Assembly (NCBI GenBank): GCA_018715395.1 | Contig: DVLQ01000143.1 | Location: 1-47,450, forward strand | DNA length: 47,450 nt | From: Candidatus Coprocola pullicola | Lineage (GTDB): Bacteria; Bacillota; Clostridia; Lachnospirales; Anaerotignaceae | Direction of reading: 5' to 3' | Part shown: positions 8,617 to 18,219 of the stretch, piece after piece | Layout of the letters: the number at the start of each line of letters is the position of its first letter | How positions within the stretch are numbered: position 1 is the stretch's first letter | The notes under the pieces: generated by a model | Told to the model about the DNA's origin: nothing | Seen by the model: only the letters and a program-made list of their open reading frames with translations | Databases searched by the model: none | Position numbers and translations under genes: made by a program

Positions 8617-8677
8617 CCTTCTTCCCTCCTTTGTCCCTTTTTTCTATCATATGGACAAAAACAGAAGGAAGTTCCAT

Positions 8678-9115
8678 TTAATCTTCTTTTGTTGTTATTT
8701 TTGCAGCCACAGGACGTATTTGTTTTTTGTCCCAAATAGCTTCTTTACTATGTATCCAAAAATAAACCAGCAATGTCATCAATATGCCCACTCCAAAGCT
8801 GAGTATTTCTCTGTTTATCATAGGCAAATACTGGTATAACACATAGTATCCCAGTAAAATACCTACCAAAAGCCCTATCATAGGAATGCCATATAATATC
8901 AATACTGCTTTTATGAAGCTATTGTTACGAAGCTCCATAATCACCCAATCTCCAACTTTAGCATCGCACTCATTTTCCGCTTCAATAATCATTTCTTCTT
9001 TTTTCATACCTGCCAGACAAGAGCGAGCGCGGCATTCTGCACAGGCTTCTTTTCTTGTCATTTGTATCACAGCCAAATGGTCTTTTACATTGATAACTAA
9101 ACCCTTTTCACCCAT
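8678..9115 (-). CDS. RseC/MucC-like SoxR-reducing membrane protein
   Basis: 145 residues. The N-terminal domain carries a cysteine cluster (ACAECRARSCLAG), as in the RseC family; two transmembrane helices follow (residues ~70-92 and ~102-120), then a short tail. In enterobacteria RseC-like proteins work with the Rnf complex to reduce SoxR; in clostridia they often occur near rnf genes, which are not seen here. The start ATG follows GGCGGAAGTAT. Confidence 0.85.
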   Translation of the reverse strand: MGEKGLVINVKDHLAVIQMTRKEACAECRARSCLAGMKKEEMIIEAENECDAKVGDWVIMELRNNSFIKAVLILYGIPMIGLLVGILLGYYVLYQYLPMINREILSFGVGILMTLLVYFWIHSKEAIWDKKQIRPVAAKITTKED

Positions 9116-9211
9116 ATACTTCCGCCTTTCTATCTCTATTAAAAAACTGTATCATTTTTTTATTTGTTTTGCCTCAGTATAGCATAAAGAACTCAGAAAA
9201 AAAAGTAGTTT

Positions 9212-9742
9212 TCATTTAAAAAACAATAAAACGCAAAATGCAAATATTGCCAAACTTTCTATCCATATCTTTTTTATTGTTTTTTGCCTTTTTTTCATAG
9301 CATAAGAGGTATGCCATACCAATGCTAAACAAAACAATAGTAATATACAAGGATTTCCTCTGCCATAAAATAATTCCATCACAAAACCAAACAAGCCAAA
9401 AGCAATGGCAAAGCATCCAGGGGTGACATAGCTTTCCCAACCGGTTTTGTAAAAACGGTACAACAAAAAACAGCCCCCTGCTACAAAAAGTGTCGCAGCA
9501 AACGACGCTTTACTCATAAAAGGGATTCCTCTATCGATTCCCCAAAATAAAAACAGAAAAAACGAACACCAAAAAGCCCACCATTTTTGTTTTTTCCAAA
9601 AAAGCAACAAAAGCGCTCCTTCTAATATTGCTAAAACAAATACATCTTCTTTTGCATAACCATTTTTTCTCATTACCAAAAAGCATATAAAAAACAGCAG
9701 TATAATCAATGCTAAAAGATATTTATTTCTTTTTTCCACCAT
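9212..9742 (-). CDS. Unrecognised membrane protein
   Basis: 176 residues from the chosen internal start (MVEKRNKYLLAL). The upstream part of the track ORF overlaps the previous gene and is Lys/Gln-rich without a good ribosome binding site; an ATG nine bases upstream of the chosen one is an alternative. There are about six hydrophobic helices with short loops and no conserved motif I recognise. It follows the AI-2E permease gene closely, so co-transcription is likely. No function is assigned. Confidence 0.65.
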   Translation of the reverse strand: MVEKRNKYLLALIILLFFICFLVMRKNGYAKEDVFVLAILEGALLLLFWKKQKWWAFWCSFFLFLFWGIDRGIPFMSKASFAATLFVAGGCFLLYRFYKTGWESYVTPGCFAIAFGLFGFVMELFYGRGNPCILLLFCLALVWHTSYAMKKRQKTIKKIWIESLAIFAFCVLLFFK

Positions 9743-9761
9743 AAATTGCATTTCTCCCCTG

Positions 9762-10937
9762 CTAGTTTTCTGTTGTAGATTCTTCTTTTTGCCGCTCTGC
9801 TTTTTTCCATTGATACAGCCGTATTGCAAATATTTTTAACAATGCTCCGCAAGGCACCGCCACCACCATACCAAGTATACCAAACAACCCTCCAAATACA
9901 GCCAATGAAATAATGACAAGCGCCGGATGCAGTTCTACGCTTTTGCCCACAACCTTTGGCACAATGAGTATGCTGTCTATTTGCTGCAATACCAAAACAA
10001 TAATAATAGCATACAATGCTCTGATAGGCTCTCCACTCAAAAGTCCCATTGCTACAGAAAGCAAAAATGCCATCACTGCCCCCACATAAGGTATCAAATT
10101 GGAAAAGCCCGATATAATGCCTATCATAACAGCATAAGGTATTTTTACTATTGTAAAGCTGATACTAATTAGTATTGCCATAATAATGGCGTCTGTCATC
10201 TGACCTGTGATATAACCAGAAAAAGTGGTATTTGCTAAATAACATACTTCTTTAATACGCTCTGCCGTTTTTTTTCTAAAAAAGACGTCAACACTTTTTT
10301 TGCAATAATATAATATTTTTTCTTTTTCTACTAAAAGATAAAATCCAATTGTCAGTCCTAATAAAATATTGACTGCCCAGCCGCCTGCCTTTGAAATAGA
10401 GTTTGTAACACTCATAACCCCTGCTTGTAATAATTCTGAAATGCTTGTTGTCCAACTGGAAAGAAGGCTTTCTATGTTTTGAAATATGCCATATTCTGCC
10501 AGTTTCACACTAATCAGTACAAAAAAGTCGCTAAAATCACTAATATAAGCATTGATTTTATTGGCTATAGCAGTAACATCCGTTGCGCCAATTTTTAATA
10601 CCGCATATTGTATGATACAATAAATGACTAATAATACCAATATATAAACAGTTGCCGTTCCTCTTTTTCTGGTAGAAAACTGTCTATAAGCTCTTGTAGG
10701 CATATATTTTTCCCATTTTTTTTGAAAAAAATCCACTGCCGGATTCATCAAAAATGCAATCACCAATGCCACCAGTAAAGGTGCAAATACAGAAATGAGT
10801 TTTCCCAGTACTGCTAATAGAGTATCTTTAAAATTTGTTAAATTTCCGGCAACACCGGCTAATATATAAATAATCAATACTGTAAATACCACATGAAACG
10901 ATATTTTTAAATATTGTTTATCCCAAGGTAATTTCAT
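9762..10937 (-). CDS. AI-2E family transporter (YtvI/PerM-like permease)
   Basis: 391 residues with hydrophobic pairs at both ends and a central soluble region, as in the AI-2E exporter superfamily. The family signatures NLIPYVGAVMAFLL and VPKVVGKSVELHPALVIISL are present. Relatives export autoinducer-2 or act as ion antiporters, so the substrate is not assigned. The start follows AAAGGAGAAACC. Confidence 0.9.
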   Translation of the reverse strand: MKLPWDKQYLKISFHVVFTVLIIYILAGVAGNLTNFKDTLLAVLGKLISVFAPLLVALVIAFLMNPAVDFFQKKWEKYMPTRAYRQFSTRKRGTATVYILVLLVIYCIIQYAVLKIGATDVTAIANKINAYISDFSDFFVLISVKLAEYGIFQNIESLLSSWTTSISELLQAGVMSVTNSISKAGGWAVNILLGLTIGFYLLVEKEKILYYCKKSVDVFFRKKTAERIKEVCYLANTTFSGYITGQMTDAIIMAILISISFTIVKIPYAVMIGIISGFSNLIPYVGAVMAFLLSVAMGLLSGEPIRALYAIIIVLVLQQIDSILIVPKVVGKSVELHPALVIISLAVFGGLFGILGMVVAVPCGALLKIFAIRLYQWKKAERQKEESTTEN

Positions 10938-10948
10938 TGGTTTCTCCT

Positions 10949-12403
10949 TTATTTCATTCTACGAAGTACTTCCTGCAAAAATTTCCATACTCTTTCTACA
11001 GAGGCAATATCTGCTGTTTCTTCAGGAGAATGTGCCCCTCTGATTTCAGGACCAATGGAAATCATATCCAGTCCTTGTATTTTTTTACCAAAAATACCGC
11101 ACTCCAGTCCTGCATGAATGGCAGTTACAATAGGCTGTTTTTGATAAAGCTCTTTGTATGTTTGTTGGCATAATGCTACAATAGCAGAATTTTTAGAAAA
11201 TGTCCATTCAGGATATTCTCCCTTTTCCATGATTTGTGCCTCTGTCAGCTTTGCAATCAAGCCGATTTTTTCTGCAATCAGTTGTTTTCTGCTTTCTATG
11301 GAGCTTCTAATGGCATTGTGAAATTCTATGTTTTTTTCTGTTGTTTGAACCACGCCTATATTACTGGAGCTTTCTACCAAATTTTGTAATTTCATATCCA
11401 TTGTTTCTACACCATAAGGCAGTAATAATAATATAGAAATTATTTTTTCTGTTGTTTCTTTTGAAAAATATTTTCCTACTTTTTCTTTCATAGGCAGCAA
11501 TGAAATGGTAATGTTTTCTTCTACACATTCATATTCCATAGAATATATTTTATTAAGACGTTCCAGTAGTGCTTGTATTGCTTGTACTTGCTCTTGTTTC
11601 AATAAAAGTACTGCTTCCGCCTCTCTTGGTATGGCATTATCCTGCAATCCTCCGTCAATACGGCACATTCTGCTATCATATACGGAAAAAATATCAAAAA
11701 GTATTCTTCCAATCAATTTATTTGCGCTAGCTCTTTGCAAATGAATATCAGAACCGGAATGACCCCCTGTTAATCCGGTTATTTTCAACAAATAAGGATT
11801 TCCTTCAAATGCCGCTTCCTCCCATACAATAGGCAGTGAAACAACTGTTCTGTTTCCTCCGCAGCAACTGACAACAAATTCTCCTTCTTCTTCCGTATCC
11901 AAATTAATCAATGTTTTTGCCTTTAAATCACTGGCGTCAAACGCTTTTGCACCTTGCATTCCCACTTCTTCGTCTGTTGTAAAAACAGCCTCCAAAGGTG
12001 GGTGAGGAATTTCCTTTGCATCTAACAATGCTAACATATATGCCACACCAATACCGTTATCTGCTCCTAATGTAGTGCCCTTTGCTTTGATTTTGCCATC
12101 TTCTACTATTAATTTCAATCCTTCTGTATCAAAATCATGGTCTGTATTTCCGTTTTTTTCACATACCATGTCGATATGAGATTGTAAAATCACCGCAGGT
12201 GCAGCTTCATATCCCTTTGTGCCTTCTTTTTTTATCAATACATTATTTGCATTGTCTTGTCTGCAAAAAAGTCCTCTTTGCTGTGCAAAATGAACAATAT
12301 AGTCACTCAATTTTTTTTCTTTTCCACTGCCATGGGGAATATTGCAAATTTCTTCAAAAAAATAAAATACTTCTTTCGGCTGTATGTTTTCTAATATCTT
12401 CAT
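10949..12403 (-). CDS. pepD: Aminoacyl-histidine dipeptidase PepD (M20C)
   Basis: 484 residues, full length. A cytoplasmic di-zinc peptidase that cleaves Xaa-His and other dipeptides. Metal and catalytic motifs are visible: LQSHIDMVCEK (first zinc His and catalytic Asp), GADNGIGVA (bridging Asp), TTDEEVGMQGA (catalytic Glu pair), and a late AIHAGLECGIF zinc segment. The lid domain occupies the middle third. It lies 11 bases downstream of the AI-2E gene in map terms and is followed by it on the same strand. Confidence 0.93.
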   Translation of the reverse strand: MKILENIQPKEVFYFFEEICNIPHGSGKEKKLSDYIVHFAQQRGLFCRQDNANNVLIKKEGTKGYEAAPAVILQSHIDMVCEKNGNTDHDFDTEGLKLIVEDGKIKAKGTTLGADNGIGVAYMLALLDAKEIPHPPLEAVFTTDEEVGMQGAKAFDASDLKAKTLINLDTEEEGEFVVSCCGGNRTVVSLPIVWEEAAFEGNPYLLKITGLTGGHSGSDIHLQRASANKLIGRILFDIFSVYDSRMCRIDGGLQDNAIPREAEAVLLLKQEQVQAIQALLERLNKIYSMEYECVEENITISLLPMKEKVGKYFSKETTEKIISILLLLPYGVETMDMKLQNLVESSSNIGVVQTTEKNIEFHNAIRSSIESRKQLIAEKIGLIAKLTEAQIMEKGEYPEWTFSKNSAIVALCQQTYKELYQKQPIVTAIHAGLECGIFGKKIQGLDMISIGPEIRGAHSPEETADIASVERVWKFLQEVLRRMK

Positions 12404-12508
12404 TTTTTCACCTTCCTGTGTTTTAGTATAACCCTTTCCATTTTATCACATACAACAGCACCACGTCATTTTATTTTTACATTCTTTTTTTGACATAAAA
12501 TATAAAAA

Positions 12509-12530
12509 GACTGGCTTTTCATCACCAGCC
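12509..12530 (-). terminator. Terminator after hisS
   Basis: On the minus strand a GGCTGG...CCAGTC hairpin is followed by TTTTTAT. It closes the rel-dtd-hemZ-hisS run. Confidence 0.65.
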
Positions 12531-12537
12531 TAAAAAA

Positions 12538-13794
12538 TTAAGGATTTTCTGCTTTTTGTTTTATAATTGCAGGAAGTTGTGAAAGAGAAATGGTTTCTGA
12601 GGTACCTTCCGTCATATTTTTTAATTCCAATTTATTTTCTTGTAATTCCGTATCTCCAATAATAACAGAATACAATGCGCCAATTTTATTGGCATATTTC
12701 ATCTGCGCCTTTACACTTCTTTCAACTGTGTCACATTCTGCATGTATCCCTTCTTTTCTCAACTGCAATGTCAATGCCTGTGCTTTAAAAAGTCCCTTTT
12801 CTCCCATAGAACCAATATAAAGTAATACATCACTTTTTTGTTCCATGCAACCATACTGTTTTTCTAATATCATCATAAGACGCTCTATGCCCATGCCAAA
12901 TCCCACAGCCCCTGTTGGCTTTCCTCCACACTGCTCTACCAAATTATCATAGCGTCCTCCGCCGCATACTGTCAAACCGTCAGATACAAATTCAAATACT
13001 GTTCTGGTGTAATAATCCAGTCCTCTTACAATTTTAGGGTCTACTGTAAAAGCAATGCCCATTTCATTTAATATAGACTGTACTTTTTGAAAATGTGCGC
13101 TACATTGTTCATCTAAGCACTCCAAAACAGAAGGAGCGTCTGCAATGATTTTTTGACAGCCTTCTTCTTTACAATCCAATACACGAAGGGGATTTTTTTG
13201 ATATCTTTCTTTGCAAGTAGGACATAGTTTTTCTAAATGAGAACCAATAAATTCTCTTAACATTTTATTATATTGCTTTCTGCATTGTGGACAGCCTAAA
13301 CTATTAATACGAAGCTCTACATTTTTGACGCCTAATTTTTCCAACAATGTTGTAGCTACAGAAATCACTTCTGCATCTTGTGCAGCACTATAAGAACCAA
13401 ACACTTCTATACCAAACTGGTGAAACTGTCTTTGTCTGCCCGCCTGCGTATTTTCACACCGAAATGTAGGAGAAATATAATATAGTTTTGTAGGCTGAGG
13501 CTGATTGTGCATACCATGTTCAATATAGGCTCTTACTGTGCCTGCTGTGCCTTCAGGACGAAGTGTCAGACTTCTGTTGCCATCGTCTGTAAAAGTATAC
13601 ATTTCCTTTTGCACAATATCTGTAGTTTCTCCAACGCCCCTTGCAAACAGTTCTGTAAACTCAAACATAGGCGTTCTGATTTCTCCTATACCAAATGCAG
13701 CACAAATACTGCGTATATCATTTTCCAGTTTTTGCCATTGTATCACTTCACTGCCATATAAATCTTTTGTTCCCTTTACCAACTGAATTGCCAT
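12538..13794 (-). CDS. hisS: Histidyl-tRNA synthetase
   Basis: 418 residues from ATG behind TAGGAGGGATTTG (the track begins one codon earlier at TTG). Class II motifs: motif 2 FRCENTQAGRQRQFHQFG, the histidine-binding loops VRGLDYYTRTVFEF and GGGRYDNLV, motif 3 GFGMGIERL; the C-terminal anticodon-binding domain spans residues ~330-418. The insertion domain has a Cys set (CPQCRK...CPTCKERY) that may bind zinc. It follows hemZ by ~35 bases. No T-box leader was seen, consistent with its place inside an operon. Confidence 0.96.
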   Translation of the reverse strand: MAIQLVKGTKDLYGSEVIQWQKLENDIRSICAAFGIGEIRTPMFEFTELFARGVGETTDIVQKEMYTFTDDGNRSLTLRPEGTAGTVRAYIEHGMHNQPQPTKLYYISPTFRCENTQAGRQRQFHQFGIEVFGSYSAAQDAEVISVATTLLEKLGVKNVELRINSLGCPQCRKQYNKMLREFIGSHLEKLCPTCKERYQKNPLRVLDCKEEGCQKIIADAPSVLECLDEQCSAHFQKVQSILNEMGIAFTVDPKIVRGLDYYTRTVFEFVSDGLTVCGGGRYDNLVEQCGGKPTGAVGFGMGIERLMMILEKQYGCMEQKSDVLLYIGSMGEKGLFKAQALTLQLRKEGIHAECDTVERSVKAQMKYANKIGALYSVIIGDTELQENKLELKNMTEGTSETISLSQLPAIIKQKAENP

Positions 13795-13832
13795 CAAATC
13801 CCTCCTAAATTCTTCTTTTGCACAATACTGTT

Positions 13833-15278
13833 TTAATGAAACAATCCTTGTCGTTTTCTTTCTATCATCTCATCAATGCGACTAATATACTGCTCTACAC
13901 TTTTTACATTAAAAATACGTTCAATTCTATTTTGTGAAAAATCAATGGTTTTTGTACTTGCTCCAGCTCCGGCTGCCAATATGGTTTGTTTTTCCTCCAT
14001 AATCTGCACATTATAAATCCCTTCTTTATGAGGCATACAATATCCTACATTTTCAAAATTTCCAACCATATTTTTTTGACGATACATATAATAAGGCTTC
14101 ATACCCATTGCTTTTGCGCTCTCAGAAGCAATCAAAAGCATTTTTTCCAATTCTTCTGCCTTTGTAAGTGTATAAAAATCAAAATTTTCCTTCAAGCGAG
14201 AAGCTCTTTTGACAGCCAATGTATGTATGGTCAGATTATCGGGCTTCAGCTTTTCCATTTCAGACATGGTATAGCCCACATCTTTTGGCGTTTCTTGCGG
14301 CAATCCTAATATCAAATCCATATTGATGTTGTCATGCCCTAATTCCCTTGCCTGCCAAAATACCTTTTTCACATCTTCCACTGTATGCTTTCTTCCAATA
14401 AGTTGCAATGTCTTTTGATTCATGGTTTGAGGATTGATAGAAATACGATTGACGCCATATTCTTTCATTACAGATAATTTTTGTTTTGTAATGGTATCCG
14501 GTCTGCCTGCTTCTACTGTAAACTCCAATCCCTGTTTTTGTAAATCAAAATAATCCCCCATTTTTTCAAAAAGCCATTTCATTTGCTCTTGTGTCAAAGA
14601 AGTAGGGGTACCTCCCCCTACATAAATTGTTTTTAGCTGAAATGCTTTTGCATACTCTCCCAAAAAAGCCAATTCTTTTGCCAACGCTTGCAAATATTGT
14701 TCTACATGATTTTGGTATTGTGTTAAGGGATAGGCTGTAAAGGAACAGTACAGACATCTTGTAGGACAAAAAGGGATTCCTACATAAAGGCTGATATCTT
14801 CAGGACGATTTTTGCTCAAAATCTCTCTTTCCGCCTTTGCTACCTCCAAAGAAAGCTTAGCTTTTTGTTCTGTCACATCATAACCGTCTATCAAATAACA
14901 AAGACATTGCTGCTCTGTATATCCTTTATCCAAAAGCTCATTGATAGCTTTAGCAGGGCGTACGCCTGTTACAAAACCCCATTGGGGACGAATTTGTGTT
15001 TTTTGTTTTAATAATTTATAGATTGCGCCTTTTATCACTCTTTTTTTTTCTTTTTCCGTCCACTGTTGTTTTTTGCCAAGCATTTGCGCTTGTTGTTTTT
15101 TCACACCATTTTCATAAAATACGGCAACGGCTTTTTCTCCTTCCAGTATGCTTTCTATTGTAATGCCTTCTGGAGCAGGCTCTTGTGTGACATAATAATG
15201 CATGTTTGGATAAAACACTTGTATTATGGTTTGAACATCATGCTCCAATGTATGCCCCTTTGTCATAAAATATATCAT
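13833..15278 (-). CDS. hemZ: HemZ-type radical SAM coproporphyrinogen III oxidase-like protein
   Basis: 481 residues. The radical SAM cluster motif is CPTRCLYCSF (residues ~178-187), followed by GGGTPTSL and TVEAGRPDTI of the HemN/HemZ family. The N-terminal ~160 residues are the HemZ-specific extension. HemN-like enzymes decarboxylate coproporphyrinogen III without oxygen, but clostridial HemZ often occurs without a full haem pathway, so the substrate is uncertain. It lies between dtd and hisS in the same operon. Confidence 0.9.
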   Translation of the reverse strand: MIYFMTKGHTLEHDVQTIIQVFYPNMHYYVTQEPAPEGITIESILEGEKAVAVFYENGVKKQQAQMLGKKQQWTEKEKKRVIKGAIYKLLKQKTQIRPQWGFVTGVRPAKAINELLDKGYTEQQCLCYLIDGYDVTEQKAKLSLEVAKAEREILSKNRPEDISLYVGIPFCPTRCLYCSFTAYPLTQYQNHVEQYLQALAKELAFLGEYAKAFQLKTIYVGGGTPTSLTQEQMKWLFEKMGDYFDLQKQGLEFTVEAGRPDTITKQKLSVMKEYGVNRISINPQTMNQKTLQLIGRKHTVEDVKKVFWQARELGHDNINMDLILGLPQETPKDVGYTMSEMEKLKPDNLTIHTLAVKRASRLKENFDFYTLTKAEELEKMLLIASESAKAMGMKPYYMYRQKNMVGNFENVGYCMPHKEGIYNVQIMEEKQTILAAGAGASTKTIDFSQNRIERIFNVKSVEQYISRIDEMIERKRQGLFH

Positions 15279-15293
15279 TGCTTTTCCCTCAAA

Positions 15294-15746
15294 TCAGAAA
15301 TTCTTTTCGCTATCCAAAAGAATGGTCACAGGTCCATCGTTTATGATTTCTACTTTCATATCCGCTTGAAACTCTCCTGTAGCAACCTTTTGAATTGGCA
15401 GTGTTTTAGCATATTCTACCAACTGTTCAAATATATCTCTGGCTTTTTGTGGAGATGCTCCACTGGAATATCCGGGACGTCTGCCCTTTCTGGCGTCGCC
15501 ATATAATGTAAAGTTTGGTACGATTAAAAGCTCTCCTTTGATATCCAGCAGTGATAAATTCATTTTGCCTGCTTCATCTTCAAATATTCTCATATTGATT
15601 ACTTTGTCCAGCATATATTCTATCACTTTTTTATCATCACTTTCCATCATACCAAAAAGTACCATAATCCCTCTTCCAATTTCTCCAATGATTTTTCCTT
15701 CTACAGTTACACTGCCCTTTTGCACTCTTTGCAACACTGCTCTCAT
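15294..15746 (-). CDS. dtd: D-aminoacyl-tRNA deacylase
   Basis: 150 residues, the usual length. It hydrolyses D-aminoacyl-tRNA. The Gly-cisPro motif ([11 protein letters not shown]) and the catalytic-site block ([20 protein letters not shown]) are present. Where many Dtd proteins read SQFTL this one reads PNFTL; the Thr is kept. It lies 16 bases upstream of hemZ, and the gap to rel is ~147 bases. Confidence 0.93.
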   Translation of the reverse strand: MRAVLQRVQKGSVTVEGKIIGEIGRGIMVLFGMMESDDKKVIEYMLDKVINMRIFEDEAGKMNLSLLDIKGELLIVPNFTLYGDARKGRRPGYSSGASPQKARDIFEQLVEYAKTLPIQKVATGEFQADMKVEIINDGPVTILLDSEKNF

Positions 15747-15892
15747 TGTATTCCTCCTTGTTTATCAATACAGTTTATTATAAAAAAACAACATATGGCT
15801 TTTCTTTTTACAACTATTTATTGTGAAATCACATCAAATATAGTATTGGGCTTTCCATATCACTGTTTTTTCTGTTATTTGCTTAAGAGATT

Positions 15893-18115
15893 TTAAGAAT
15901 TTGCAACACGTTCAATTTCTATAATATCTTTTAATTTCATAAGTCTTTTGATAATTTTTTCCAGCTGCTCTTTACTTTTTATTTCTATTGTAATATCAAA
16001 TACAGCTGTAGATTTTGCTGTTTTAATGGTTAGAGCTTTTACAGAAATATCTTCATCATTAAATACCTTTGATACTTCCATCATCAATCCAACTCTATCC
16101 GAGCCTACAACACGGATACCTGCCAAATAAGACACATTTGCCAATGTCTTATCTCCCAAGTCCCACTCAGCTTCAATCAATCTATGTCTGTCTTCTTCTG
16201 TTAAATTCATAATGTTAATGCAGTCTGTTCTGTGTATGGTAACACCTCGCCCTCTTGTAACAAATCCTACAATTTCATCACCGGGCACAGGATTACAGCA
16301 TTTTGAAAAACGAACTGCCGCATCTCCTATTCCTTTTATCACAACGCCACTTTTGCTTTTATAGCGTTGTTTGTGAGGATTTTCTTCCTCCACAGGGTTT
16401 AATAAAGCAGTTTCGGCTTCTTTCTTTTTCTTTTCCTTCAAAAGTTCTTCTATGAGTCTATTGGCAACTTGTCCTTCTTTTACGCCTCCGTGTCCCACGG
16501 CAGCGCAAAGAGCATCCCAGTCTTTAAATCCGAATTTGTTTAATACAATATTCATCCACTCTGTACGAAACAATTCAGAAGGGGTATGTCCTTTTTTCTT
16601 AATATCTTTATCAATCAATTCTTTTCCTTTTAAAATATTTTCTTCTTTAAACTCCTTTTTAAACCATTGATTGATTTTTGTTCTTGCCTGAGAACTTTTT
16701 ACTAAATTAAGCCAATCTCTGCTGGGTCCTTTAGAATTTTGAGAGGTTAATATTTCAATTCTGTCACCATTTTGCACTTTATAATCAATGGGAACCATTT
16801 TATTGTTTACTCTTGCTCCCACCATTTTGTTGCCTATAGCGCTGTGTATCATATAGGCAAAATCAATGGGAGTAGAGCCTTTTGGCAAGCTGACAACCTT
16901 TCCCTGAGGAGTAAAGGCATACACTTGGTCTGTAAATACATTCAAATCCAATTTAATGGTATCAAGATACTCCTTGTTATCGGACATATCTTGCTGCCAT
17001 TCTAATATTTGACGAAGCCATGTCAATTTTTCTTCTTGTGTATTGCCTTTTTTGGCAGCATTTCCGCCTTTTCCTTCCTTGTATTTCCAATGAGCGGCAA
17101 TACCGTATTCACTGGTACGATGCATTTCCCATGTTCTGATTTGTATTTCAAAAGGCTCTCCTTCCGGACCAATGAGCGTATTGTGCAGAGATTGATACAT
17201 ATTCGGCTTTGGCATAGCAATATAATCTTTAAATCGTCCAGGCATAGGCGTATACATCGTATGAACTACACCCAAAACGCCATAGCAGTCCCTTACTGTA
17301 TCTACAATGGCTCTTACAGCAAACAAATCGTAAATTTGATCCAATGTCTTATTTTGATTGACCATTTTTTTATAAATACTGAAAAAATGTTTGCTCCTGC
17401 CCTCTACTTTTCCTTTGATACCAGATTGCTCCATTTTTTGTTTTACATCATTTACAATAGAATTGACAAAGGCTTCTCTTTCTACCTTTTTTCTTTCTAT
17501 TTTTTCTTTTAAATCATAATAAGCGTCAGGATTGAGATATTTAAAACAGAGGTCTTCCATTTCTGTTCTAATTTTGGAAATACCGAGTCTATGAGCCAAA
17601 GGCGCATAAATATCAAGCGTTTCTTGTGCTTTTTCTCTTTGCTTTGCCTCTGTCATATAGTTTAATGTTCTCATATTATGCAAACGGTCAGCCAGCTTTA
17701 TCAATATCACACGAATGTCCTTTGCCATAGCCATAAACATTTTGCGATAGTTTTCTGCCTGCATTTCTTCTTTTGTAGAATAGGAAAGCTTTCCCAACTT
17801 TGTCACACCATCTACTAAATTGGCTACTTCCTCACTAAACAGCCTTGTAATGTCATCATAAGTATATGGCGTATCTTCAATGGTATCATGCAAAATACCT
17901 GCTGTAATCGTTTCTCTATCCAATTCCAATTCGGCTAAAATATAGGCAACCTTCAGGGGATGGATAATATACGGTTCTCCGGACTTTCTTTTTTGGTCTT
18001 TATGCGCTTCCACTGCCAACCGATATGCTTTTTCAATCATATCAAATTCTTTGGTTGGGTGGTAGGTATTCATTTTATCAATCAGTTGTTGGTATAATTG
18101 TTCTTCTATCCTCAT
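15893..18115 (-). CDS. rel: Bifunctional (p)ppGpp synthetase/hydrolase Rel
   Basis: 740 residues, full length. Order: HD hydrolase domain (HDTIEDT near residue 75), synthetase domain with RFKDYIAMPKPNMYQSLHNT (the RFKD form marks a bifunctional Rel rather than a synthetase-only RelA), TGS domain (VYAFTPQGKVVSLPKGSTPIDFAY cut short here), a zinc-finger-like segment (RFSKCCNPVPGD) and a C-terminal ACT domain. It makes and degrades the stringent-response alarmone on ribosomes. It heads the rel-dtd-hemZ-hisS group from the promoter at 18166. Confidence 0.96.
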   Translation of the reverse strand: MRIEEQLYQQLIDKMNTYHPTKEFDMIEKAYRLAVEAHKDQKRKSGEPYIIHPLKVAYILAELELDRETITAGILHDTIEDTPYTYDDITRLFSEEVANLVDGVTKLGKLSYSTKEEMQAENYRKMFMAMAKDIRVILIKLADRLHNMRTLNYMTEAKQREKAQETLDIYAPLAHRLGISKIRTEMEDLCFKYLNPDAYYDLKEKIERKKVEREAFVNSIVNDVKQKMEQSGIKGKVEGRSKHFFSIYKKMVNQNKTLDQIYDLFAVRAIVDTVRDCYGVLGVVHTMYTPMPGRFKDYIAMPKPNMYQSLHNTLIGPEGEPFEIQIRTWEMHRTSEYGIAAHWKYKEGKGGNAAKKGNTQEEKLTWLRQILEWQQDMSDNKEYLDTIKLDLNVFTDQVYAFTPQGKVVSLPKGSTPIDFAYMIHSAIGNKMVGARVNNKMVPIDYKVQNGDRIEILTSQNSKGPSRDWLNLVKSSQARTKINQWFKKEFKEENILKGKELIDKDIKKKGHTPSELFRTEWMNIVLNKFGFKDWDALCAAVGHGGVKEGQVANRLIEELLKEKKKKEAETALLNPVEEENPHKQRYKSKSGVVIKGIGDAAVRFSKCCNPVPGDEIVGFVTRGRGVTIHRTDCINIMNLTEEDRHRLIEAEWDLGDKTLANVSYLAGIRVVGSDRVGLMMEVSKVFNDEDISVKALTIKTAKSTAVFDITIEIKSKEQLEKIIKRLMKLKDIIEIERVANS

Positions 18116-18165
18116 AAAATCACCCCTTTTATACGATACCGCCTGCCAAAAACAAACTAAATATT

Positions 18166-18194
18166 ATTATAGTAATTCCCATTTCTTTTTTCAA
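18166..18194 (-). promoter_or_regulatory. rel promoter
   Basis: On the minus strand TTGAAA, 17-base spacer, TATAAT; transcription would start ~45 bases before the rel ATG. Confidence 0.75.
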
Positions 18195-18219
18195 GTCTTT
18201 ACAAACATCAAACACAACT

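Noticed and set aside
9216-9440. Minus-strand ORF overlapping the membrane protein gene
   Set aside because: Alternate-frame shadow inside 9212..9742.
12404-13832. T-box riboswitch for hisS
   Set aside because: Only ~35 bases separate hemZ and hisS; no room for a T-box, and none seen upstream of rel.
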